Of a stretch of DNA of 64,000 nucleotides, positions 8,745 through 17,885 are shown piece by piece. A program made the translations under genes and the position numbers. The first letter of the stretch is position 1, and every line of letters starts with the position of its first letter. Location: NCBI GenBank assembly GCA_037176705.1, contig CM073907.1, positions 15,407,001 to 15,471,000 of the forward strand. Reading direction: 5' to 3'. A model generated the notes under the pieces. It made no database searches. It was given only the letters and a program-made list of their open reading frames with translations, and was not told the origin of the DNA. The DNA is from Molossus alvarezi (taxonomy: Eukaryota > Chordata > Mammalia > Chiroptera > Molossidae).

Positions 8745-11700
8745 TTATTACCTTCAATGTGAATTTTTTGAATGCTCCGATAAAAAGACAGAGTTGTTGA
8801 CTGAATAAGAGAGCATGACTCACATATGTTGTTTACAAGAGACCCATCTCACATCAAAAGACTCATATAGGTTGAAAGTGAAAGGATGGAAAAAAATTTT
8901 AAGCAAATGGAAAGGGGAAAAAAAGCTGGATTAGCAATAGTCATATCTACTAACTTAGATTTCAAAATGAAGGCCATAACTTGAAACAAAGAAGGCTACT
9001 ACATAATATTGATAGGATCTATCCAACAGAGAGATATAACCTTGGTAAACATATGTGTACCAAATATAAGAGCACCAACATATATTAAAAATCTTCTGGA
9101 GAACCTCAAAGGAGAAATCAACAGTAATACATACAATCATAGCACAGGACTTAACATTCTGCCGACATCACTGGATAGATCCTCTAGACAAAAATTAGCA
9201 AGGAAACACAGACTCTAAATGTAGCACTAGACCAGATGGATTTAATAGATATCTACAGAGAATTACACCCCAAAATGACAGAGTTCACATGGGATATTCT
9301 CAAATATAGACCACATGTTAGGGCAGAAATTAAGTCTCCACAAGTTCAAGAAGATTGCAGTCACATCAAGCATATTCTCAGATCAGAAAAGCATGAAACT
9401 AGAACTCAATTGAAGCAGGAACACGCAAAGACATTTGAAAACATGGAGGCTAAATAGCACATTATTGAACAATAAATGGTTTACCATGGAGATCAAGGAT
9501 AACTTTAAAAAGTTTCTGGTAACCAATGAAAGTGAACACACAACAAAATCTATGGGATGCAGTGAAAGCAGTTCCGATAGGGAAGTTCATAGCACTACAG
9601 GCCTACCTCAGGAAACAAGAAAAAGTTCTAATAGATCATCTAACCTCACAACTTAAGAACTAGAAAGAAAACAAAAAGAAAACCTCAGAGCAAGTAGAAC
9701 AAAGGAAATAGTAAAGATTAGAGCAGAAATAAATGACATGGAGACCAAAATAACAATTCAAAGGGTCAATGAAACCAAGAGCTGGTTCTGTGAAAGATAA
9801 ATATGATTGATGGACCCTTAGCTAGAGTCAACAAGAAACAAAGAAAGAGAACCCAAATACAGAAAATCTGAAATGAAAGAGAAATAAAAACTGACACCAC
9901 AGAAATACAAAATATTGTGAACAAATACTATGAACAATTATATGGCAAGTATTTGACAATCAAAGTGAAATGGACAAATTTTTAGAAACAGATAGTCTCC
10001 CAAAACTGAATCGGGAAGAGCTAGAAAACTTAGACCAATAATAACAAAAGAAATTGAAGATGTAATCAAGACTGTCTCAGCAAACAAAAGCCCATGCCCC
10101 GACAACTTCATGGGGGAATTTTACTGAACATTCAAAGAACTAATACCCATTCTCCTCAAACTATTTCAAAAAATTCAAGAAGGAAGACTTCCAAACTCAT
10201 TTTATGAGGCCAGCATAATTCTAATTCCAAAACCAGAAAAAGACACTACAAGGAAAGAAAACTACACACCAATATCCTTGATGAACATAGAAGCCAAAAC
10301 ATGAACAAAATATTAGCAAATCAGATCCAGCAATACATCAAAACATTATTCACCATGACCAAGTGGGATTTATCTCAGGGATGCAAGGCTGGTACAATAT
10401 CCGCAAATAAATAAATGTGATAAACCACTTAAACAAAATGAAAGATAAAAATTATATGATCATATCAATAGATGCTGAAAAAGCATTCAACAAATCCAGC
10501 ACCCATTTCTGATAAAAATGTTCAGCAATCTGAGAATAGAGGGATCACATCTTCACATAATGAAGGCCATATATGGAAGATCTACAGCCAACATCATATT
10601 CAATGGGCAAAAATTAAAAGCATTTCCCTTAAAAACAGGGACAAGACAAAGATATCCACTTTTGCTACTCTTATTAAACATAGTACTGGAAGTCTTAGCC
10701 ACAGAAATCAGACGGGATGGAAAAATAAAAGGGATCCAAATTGGAAAGGAGAAAGTGAAACTGTTATTATTCGCAGATGACATGATACTATACGTAGAAA
10801 ACCCAAAGACTGCATCCAATGTTTACTAGACTTAATAAATAAATTTGGCAAAGTAGCAGATGCAAAATTAATGTCAAGAAATCAGTGGCCTTCTATTTTT
10901 TTTTATTTTATTTTATTTTATTTTTTTTATCCTCACCCGAGGATATTTTTCCATTTTTTTACAGATAGAGTGGGAGGGAGAAAGAGGAAGGGAGAGAGAG
11001 AGAGAAGCATCGACGTGAAGGGACACATCGAGTGGCTGCCACCCGCACGACCAACCAGGGCCGGGGACAAACTGCAACCGAAGTACGTGCCCTTAGTGGG
11101 AACCGAACCCGGGTCTCTCCAGACCACAGGCCAACGCTCTAACTGCTGAGCCAAACTGGCCAGGGCTCAATGGCCTTCTTATACACCAATATGAACTCAC
11201 AGAAAGAGAAATTAAAAGAAAAACAATCCCATTTACTATCGTGGCAATAAAATTAAGATAACTAGGAATAAACTTAACCAAAGAAGTAAAGTACCTACTT
11301 ACTTGCAGAAGACTACAGGTCGTTGAAGAAAGAAATAGAGGATGATATAAAAAAGTGGAAGAACATACCTTGTTCATATATTGGAAGAATAAACATCATT
11401 AAAATGTCGATACTACCCCAAGCAATGTATATATTCAATGCATTCCCCAACAAAATACCAACGACATAGTTCACAGATCTAGAACAAATACTTCAAGAGT
11501 TCATATGGAACCAAAAAAGACCCCAAATAGCCACAGCAATCTTGAAAATGTTGTACAAAGTTGGAGGGATTACATTTACAGATTTCAGGTTATACTACAA
11601 AGCCACTGTAATCAAAACATCCTGATACTGGATCAAGAACAGGCAAATAAAACAGTGAAAAAGAACAGAGAACTCAGAAATGGACCCAAGGCCATATGCT

Positions 11701-12765
11701 TAATTAATATTTGACAAAGGTGGCAAGAGCATACAATGCTGTAAAGATAGGCTCTTTAATAAATGGTGTTGGGAAAATTGGACAGCTACATACAAGAAAA
11801 TGAAACTAGACCACCAACTTATACCATACACAAGAATAAACTCAAAATGAATTAAATATTTAAATGTGACTTATGAATCCATGAAAATCCTAGAAGAAAC
11901 TGTAGGCAACAAAATTTCAGACATCATACATAGCAGAATTTTCACTGATACATCACCTAAGGACACAGAAATCAAGGAGGAAATGAACACATTGGACTAC
12001 ATCAAACTCAAAAGCTTCTGCACAGCAAAAGAAACAATAACCACAATGGAAAGGCAGCCCACTGTATAAGAAGCATAATCGCCTATGATATATCAGATAA
12101 GGGGTTAATTTCCAATATATAGAGAGTACTCATACAGCTGAACTAAAAGAAGACAAAGAACCCAATTAAGAAATGGGCAGAGGAACTAAATAGACACCTC
12201 TCCAAATAGTACATACAAATGGCTAAGAGACATATGAAGAAATGCTCAACATCACTAATCATCAGAGAGTTGCAAATTAAAATAACAATGAGGTATCACC
12301 TTAAACCTATGATAATAGCCACCATCAACAAATAATCAAACAGCAAGTGTTGGCGAGGGTGTGAAGAATAGGGGACTTTAGTATACTGCCGGTGGGAATG
12401 CAGACCAGTGAAGCCACTGTGGAAAACACTATGGTGTTACCTCAAAAAGTTAAAAATTGAACTGGCATTTGATCCAGTAATCCCACTTCTAGGAATATAC
12501 CCTAAGAAGCCTGACACCAATCAGAAAGTATATATGTACTCACATGTTCATAGCAGCACTAGTTACAGTAGCTAAGATCTGGAAACAGCTTAAATGCCCC
12601 TCAGTAGACAAATGGGTAAAAAAGCTGTGGGATATATACACAATGGAGTACTATGCAGCAGTCAGAAAGATTTCTTATTTTTTTGAGACGGCATGGAGGG
12701 ACCTAAAGAGTATTAATTTCAGTGTAACAAGCCAAGCAGAGAAAGACAAATATCACATAATCTAA
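8745..12765 (+). pseudogene. L1 ORF2 remnant (endonuclease and reverse transcriptase)
   Basis: ORF2p nicks target DNA and reverse transcribes L1 RNA. Domain order is complete: endonuclease 8745-9460, linker, reverse transcriptase about 10000-11000 and C-terminal domain to 12765. The catalytic FADD survives at 10770-10781 in the readable stretch 10518-10829 ([41 protein letters not shown]). Endonuclease pieces include SIQQRDITLVN and DRSSRQKLARK, but the GDFN site is destroyed by a frame change near 9150. Frameshifts, stops and a VES insertion make it non-functional. Confidence 0.88.
10896..11166 (-). mobile_element. VES SINE inserted in L1 ORF2
   Basis: Reverse-strand VES: T-rich tail with ATTTT repeats (10896-10928), ATCCTCACCCGAGGATATT, AGATAGAGTGGGAGGG, GA-rich tract, CGAGTGGCTGCCACCCGCA, and the head ending GCTGAGCCAAACTGGCCAGG. 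The target-site duplication is TCAGTGGCCTTCT (10882-10894) versus TCAATGGCCTTCT (11167-11179), one mismatch in 13. It splits the ORF2 stretch just after FADD. Confidence 0.95.
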
Positions 12766-13030
12766 CTTATTTGTGGAATATAATGAACATAACAGTCTGA
12801 GGAACAAGGTAGTTCCAGAGACGTGGAAGTAGTGTACTGACAGAGAATCCCCAGAAGAGGGGCTGGGTGGGGGAGATAAACCACAGTACTTATGTGCATG
12901 TATGCAAACAATGGACATGGACAACAAAGCTCGTGACAGGGTGGGGAGGCAGAGGGAGGGAGGTATCAGAGGAAGAAAAAGAGAAACATCTGTAACAAAA
13001 ATAATTTAAAAAATAAAATAAAAATAAGCA

Positions 13031-14851
13031 ACCTCATTTACCACTGCAGCAAAAAAAAAAAAAAAATCAAGATACCTAGGAATAAACTTAACCATTGAAG
13101 TAAAGGACCTATTAACAGAAAACAACTTGTCAGTGAAAGAAGAAATGGAGGGACGTATAAAAAAGTAGAAGCATATTCTTTGTTCGTGGATTGGAAGAAT
13201 TAACATAATTACAAAATTCATATTATCCAAAGAAATCTATACATTCAATGCAATTACTATCATAATACCAATGACATATTTCACAGAACTAAAACAAAAG
13301 TTTATATGAAACCAAAAAAGACCTCAAATAGCCACAACAATCTTGAAAAAGAAGAACAAAGGAGGAAGGATCACAATACTGTATATCAGGTTATACTACA
13401 GAGTTACTGTAATCAATACAACCTGATACTGGATCAAGAATAGGCATACAGATCAATGGAACACAACAGAGATCCCAGAAATTGACCCAAGTCATTATGT
13501 TCAATTAATATTTAACAAAGGTGGCAGTAGCACACAGCAAAGTAAAGACGGCTTCTTCAATATATAGCATTGGGAAAATTAGACAGCTACATGCAACATA
13601 ATGAAGCTAGACTGCCAACTTACACCATACACAAAATTAAACTAAACATGAATAAAAGGCTTAAATATGACCCATGTATTCATAAAAATCCTAGAAGAAA
13701 ATGCAGTTAACAAAGTTTCAGACATCACACACAGCAGAATTCTCAGATACAATTCCTAAGGCAATAGAAACAAAGAAAAAAAAATACAATTCCTAAGGCA
13801 ATAGAAACAAAGAAGCTTATATCAAAGTAAAAAGCTTCTTGACAACCAAAGAAACAACCATCAAAATTTCAAGAGGACAAGGGAACCCTCTATATGGGAG
13901 AGCATAAGTGCCAATAATACATCAGGTAAGGGGTGACTTTTTAAAACATATAGAGTACTCATACAACTCAACAAAAGGAAGACAAAAAGCCAATTCAAAA
14001 ATGGGGAGAGAACTTAAATAGACACATCTCCAAACAGGACATAAATATGGCCAAGAGACATATGAAAAAATGCTCAATGTCAGTTATCATCAGAGAGATG
14101 CAAATTAAAATGACTATGAGGTATCACCTCACACCTGCAAGAATGGCTTCCATCAATGAATTATCAAACAAGTGCTGGCAAGGGTGGGAGAAAAGGGAAC
14201 TCTGGTACCCTGCTGGTGGGAATGCAGACTGCTGTAGCCACTATGAAACAATATGGTATTTCCTCAAAAATTAACAAATTGAACTGTCATTTGATCCAGT
14301 GATTTCAGTTCTAGGAATAGACTTTAAAATCCTGAAACACCAGTCAGAAGGAATGTATGTATCCCTATATTCATAGCAGCACTATTTCCAATCACTAAGA
14401 TCTAGAAACAACTCAAGTGTCCATCAATAGATGAATGGATACAAAAGCTATAGTGCATGTAGACAATGGGATACTATGCAGCTGTAGAAAGGAGAGATCT
14501 CTTATCCTTGAGACAACATGGGAGAACATGGAGAGCATTAACCTAAGTGAAACAAGCCAATCAGAGAAAGACAAATATCACATGATCTCACTTATTTGTG
14601 AAATAAATGAACAAAGCAAGGTGAGGAACAAAATGAACCCAGAGACTTGGAAGTGTAGTATAGACTGACAAACCTCAGAAGAGGTAAATGTGGGGGGAAG
14701 GAAGAGATAAACCACAGAATTTATAGACATGGATGGGTAGACAAGGACAGAGGAAATAATACTGGGCGGGAGGCGGGATTGGGAGGAGGGTGTCAATGGG
14801 GGGAAAAGGAGAAACATTGCTAAAAAAACACAAAGAAATATAAATAAATAA
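13031..14851 (+). mobile_element. L1, plus strand, 5'-truncated
   Basis: Begins in ORF2 after the catalytic site ([14 protein letters not shown] equivalents) with an internal A-run at 13050-13066. It runs through the SWIGRIN-type, [14 protein letters not shown] and CWQGWEK segments to the ORF2 end near 14612 and an A-rich tail ending AAATAAATAAC. A 30-bp direct repeat sits at 13748-13777 and 13784-13813 (ACAATTCCTAAGGCAATAG core), a local slippage duplication. All readable pieces are short, so the copy is old. Confidence 0.9.
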
Positions 14852-15504
14852 CATGTCTGTTTGACAGGTGGCTCTCTCAAGAAAAATGGTTTCTTCTCCA
14901 ATTAAGCCTCAGTTTGGGGCTCCTGCTAAGTCCCAGTCCAGGAAGGGGCAGCAGGATTCTGTTCCACAGGAGTGAATGTGCTTGGAGTTGGGCAGGATGA
15001 GAGGTGAGAGCAGGACAGTGAGCAGAAGAGCCCTGCAGTGGGAATCCTGAGCTGCTCCCTGCAAATGCAGAAAGACCCCTGCAGTGCGGGTGGGGCTGGG
15101 CTCTTAGAAACACCTGCAGGCAGTTCCAGGACTTTCCTTGTGGTGTTGGTGTTGCTAGAGGACTAGAAACCTACCTTTTAATCAAGACAGAGCAACTTCG
15201 ACACTAAACTCAAAGGAAATTTTATTTAGACTTCTTTTTTTAATTAAACTTTTTTTTTACCATTTATCACCCACACCCTTTTACACCACCACACACTACC
15301 CCTCCCCCTGCTGTCACCAGTGTGTCTGTCAATAACTTCTCTCTTTTTTTGCCCAGTCTCTCTTCCCTCCCCCTTCCACTCAGTTTTTATTATAAAGCCA
15401 CACAGTGTGAAGATGAGCTGAGTTTAGAAAAGAAGAAAGAACATGAAACCTTCAAACAGACAGACAGACAGAAGGACAGGAAGCCACTGGGCACAGGCCT
15501 GGAA
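14852..15504. other. Low-copy DNA with a T/C-rich patch
   Basis: Up to about 15225 the sequence is GC-richer with no repeat I recognise. From 15228 to about 15375 a T-run leads into ACCATTTATCACCCACACCC and CCCTCCCCCTG, a composition like the antisense 3' end of an older L1, but the diagnostic words are missing. A short (CAGA)n run, GACAGACAGACAG, lies near 15460. No coding potential is evident. Confidence 0.45.
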
Positions 15505-15694
15505 CAGTGGTTCTAAACCTTTCTGATGGCCGCGACCTTTTAATACAGTTTCTCATGTTGTGGTGACCCCCACCCATAAAATTATTGTTGCTACTTCATA
15601 ACTGTAACTTTGCTAGTGTTAGGTCTTAGATGACCCTTGTAAAAGGGCCATTTGACCCCCAAAGGGGTTGCGACCCACAGGTTGAGAACCACTG
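15505..15694. mobile_element. hAT-type non-autonomous DNA transposon, SPIN/URR1-like
   Basis: A 190-bp element with terminal inverted repeats: left CAGTGGTTCTAAACCT, right (reverse complement) CAGTGGTTCTCAACCT, 15 of 16 identical. Internal words GCCGCGACCTTTTAATACAG, CATGTTGTGGTGACCCCCA and TTGTTGCTACTTCATAACTG match what I recall of the SPIN/URR1 family of mammalian hAT MITEs. The 8 bases on each side (GCCTGGAA and TATCTCCA) do not match, so the expected 8-bp target duplication has decayed or been lost. It has no transposase and would have been mobilised in trans. Confidence 0.8.
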
Positions 15695-15851
15695 TATCTC
15701 CAGCATGGGAAGGAAGGCATCACAGGTGCAGAGGAGTTGCTACTTTTCTTTCCTCTGAAGCATAAATGTCAAACCCCTAGATGTCCCAGGTAGAAGGTCT
15801 GAGCCGTGGGAGGTCACATCCACAAAGCAAGGCCAGTGTAGAGCACAATAG

Positions 15852-15858
15852 CTTTATT
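15852..15858 (-). terminator. LTR polyadenylation signal
   Basis: Plus-strand CTTTATT, that is AATAAAG on the LTR sense strand, inside the word TGTGCAATAAAGCTATTGTG. The GT-rich sequence directly downstream (TTGTGCTCTACACTGG) fits a polyadenylation downstream element. Confidence 0.65.
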
Positions 15859-15928
15859 GCACAGCCTGGGTGCAGGCGGGCTGACTCCTTAGAAAGGAGC
15901 CCAGCCTTGGAATCTCTCTATTCTCTCG

Positions 15929-15936
15929 CTTTTATA
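15929..15936 (-). promoter_or_regulatory. LTR TATA box
   Basis: CTTTTATA on the plus strand, TATAAAAG on the sense strand of the LTR, preceded (minus strand) by T-rich U3 and followed by a CT/GA initiator region. Activity is inferred from position only. Confidence 0.6.
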
Positions 15937-16250
15937 GACCCAAACTACAGAAACAAAAACACTACATTAAAAAAAACCCACATTCTCTTGGCACTGCTTA
16001 CTTGGTGTCGGGGTTGATACGAACTGCTACAGAGGTGAGGGAAGAATCTGTTGCAGGGATGAGATGAGCTTCTTGCAGAGATGAGGGCAGTCATTAATCT
16101 CTTTCTTCTTTATGGTCCCTACAAGTTTTCCAGGCCACCATGAAACTCTTATCTTCATGGTTCCCTGAGTGTCAGTCCCAGGGTTTTTAGAAAACTGCTC
16201 GGGTGTTTACATGCAGGAACAATAGGTCAGAATGGAGTTTAATTTGTTAA

Positions 16251-17295
16251 AACATTTTTGACCCTCTCACGGGGGACAGCAGAGGCCCAGGTGACATCAA
16301 GCCTGGTCCCAGAGAGGAGTCTGGGAGGAGCACAGTGTCACAGACTGGGCTCAGGGGTCTTGGGAGCTCTAAAGATCCTTTGTGTTGCATGTGGGCCCCT
16401 GGGGCATGGAGAGGAGAGCATGCTGGAGGTGCCAGTGAGCACTACTGTCCAGGGCCATTTGGTGCCGTATGTGATGTCTGAGGTGATGGTCCTGTAGTAG
16501 GTTCAGTCCCCCAGAACCACCCCAGTGCAGACTCTGGGCTTCTGTTGACGCAGTGAGGAGTACCCTGGCAGCTGCCTCTTCTAAGAAGTCAAGGTCTTTG
16601 GCCAAGTCCGGCACCTGGAGCTTCAGTTCAGCCCCTTCCTTGTGGCACCAGAGGCCATGGTGGAGTGACAAGGCAGGTGTGGCACCACCAATGTGGACAC
16701 TTGCTTGAGACCAGTCACTACTTTGGAAACATAGCAGCCTGATCGCAGCTTCCTCCGAGGTGCTCAGCAATGGGACAGGCTGGTGAGTAGGCCCTTTTCC
16801 CACCTTTCTGCCCATGGCCCTTGCCTCATACATTCTGTCACTTGCCATATAATCCTAATTGACCCACTAATTTTTGGCAACCTCTGACACTTTGTGTGAC
16901 TGGGCAAGGCCTCTCCCCTGTCCTACCGCAGGGTCTGCCATGGAGTGGGCATTCCATTTATCTAGGGAGAAGCTCTGGCATCCTTCCTGACTTCAACCCC
17001 AAAGCTAAAATTGGCCTTCAGGCAATAATTTCATCCAATCTCCACCAGCTGGTCCTATGGTGGGCGGGGGGGAGGGGGGGGAGGGATTATCAGAACATTT
17101 TACTCTAGAAAAGCAAATCAAGCCTTAAGTTGCCATGGCCCAACTTTAACTTAACTAATAGTTTATAAACATCACATCCAATGGCTGCGGCATTTAGAAT
17201 GTCCGGTCTCAGTTGAATTTCACAGAGATCTGTTACAGCTTTTGGTACCATATTTTATTTGAAAGGGCTGGTTTCAAGGTTAGAGGGTCAGCTCC
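16251..17295. other. GC-richer low-copy DNA with an unexplained 159-codon frame
   Basis: No repeat family recognised. The longest frame is 16369-16848 on the minus strand, 159 codons (MASDRMYEARAMGRK, then SEEAAIRLLCFQSSDW, LAKDLDFLEEAAARV). I do not recognise a domain, and a competing 79-codon plus-strand frame overlaps it. GC-rich DNA makes long chance frames more likely, so this is not called as a gene. It could be part of a decayed retroelement next to the LTR. Confidence 0.4.
17062..17085 (+). repeat. G-run, G-quadruplex-capable
   Basis: Four or more runs of at least three G separated by single bases (GGGCGGGGGGGAGGGG, then GGGGAGGG). It sits in the low-copy segment between the LTR and a young L1. 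Any regulatory role is speculation. Confidence 0.6.
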
Positions 17296-17311
17296 AGGAG
17301 AAGACATTTTC
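17296..17311. repeat. Target-site duplication, left copy
   Basis: AGGAGAAGACATTTTC, repeated at 17870-17885 (one further C upstream also matches in both). It brackets the short L1 at 17312-17869. Confidence 0.95.
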
Positions 17312-17316
17312 TTTTT

Positions 17317-17348
<32 letters not shown>

Positions 17349-17869
17349 ATTTATTTTTTTGTTACAGATATTTTACCTTTTTACCCCATTGGCACCCCCC
17401 ACCCCACCCCTCCTCCACCCTGACCCCGGCTTAGTTGTCCATGTCCGTTGGTCATGCATACATGCATATAAGTTCTGTGGTTTATCTCTTCCCACCCCCC
17501 CACCCCCCATCCCCTCTTCTGAGGGATGTCAGTCTGTGCCCTACTTCCATGTGTCTGGGTCTACTGTATTCCTCAGACTGTTATGTTCATTATATTCCGT
17601 ATATAAGTGGGATCATGTGGTATTTGTCTTTTTCTGCTTGGCTTCTTTCACTTAGGATAATACTTTCCAGGTCCCTCCATGTTGTCTCAAAGGATAAGAG
17701 ATCTTTCTTTCTTACCGCTGCATAGTATTCCATTGTGTATATGTACCACAGCTTTTTTATCCATTCGTCTACTGGTGGACACTTGGGCTGTTTCCAGATC
17801 TTAGCTATTGTAAATAGTGCTGCTATGAACATGGGGGTACATATATTCTTCCTGATTGGTGTTTCAGGC
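17312..17869 (-). mobile_element. Young 5'-truncated L1 with perfect target-site duplication
   Basis: A long T-run (17312-17335) is the poly(A) tail. The 3' UTR follows (GTTACAGATATTTTACC, pyrimidine tract, TTGTCCATGTCCGTTGG), then the last 80 codons of ORF2 to about 17832, ending at TTCCTGATTGGTGTTTCAGG. The perfect 16-17 bp duplication, long tail and open C-terminal frame make this the youngest-looking L1 in the window. Its target site is low-copy DNA, whereas most other insertions here landed in older L1. Confidence 0.96.
17590..17832 (-). pseudogene. L1 ORF2 C-terminal fragment, uninterrupted
   Basis: Eighty codons reading MFIAALFTIAKIWKQPKCP, VDEWIKKLWYIYTMEYYAAV, FETTWRDLE and ending MIPLIYGI before the stop. 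This is the extreme C-terminus of ORF2p. It is open but has no start context or catalytic domain, so it encodes nothing functional. Confidence 0.9.
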
Positions 17870-17885
17870 AGGAGAAGACATTTTC

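Larger units (their letters stand above)
8613..13030 (+). mobile_element. L1, plus strand, ORF1 end to 3' tail
   Basis: Starts within the last codons of ORF1 (CACCAAACCAGCACTGTGAG), so it is 5'-truncated there. ORF2 runs about 8745-12765, then a 3' UTR with a G-rich stretch (12855-12875 and 12938-12960) and an A-rich tail to about 13030. A VES lies inside ORF2 at 10896-11166. Together with its neighbours it forms the only plus-strand L1 block in the window. Confidence 0.9.
15767..16250 (-). mobile_element. LTR of an endogenous retrovirus, class II-like, probably solitary
   Basis: Read on the minus strand it has U3-like sequence, a TATA box (TATAAAAG, 15929-15936), and about 75 bases downstream AATAAAG (complement at 15852-15858) followed by a GTGCTC / GGCCTTGC stretch to about 15767. 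A short R region with TATA and poly(A) signal close together is usual for class II (ERVK-like) LTRs. I see no gag, pol or env sequence and no primer-binding site next to it, so it is most likely a solo LTR. Both outer boundaries are uncertain by tens of bases. Confidence 0.65.

Noticed and set aside
16369..16848. 159-codon minus-strand reading frame as a protein-coding gene
   Set aside because: No recognisable domain, a conflicting plus-strand frame overlaps it, GC-rich context favours chance frames, and no splice or promoter context could be defended.
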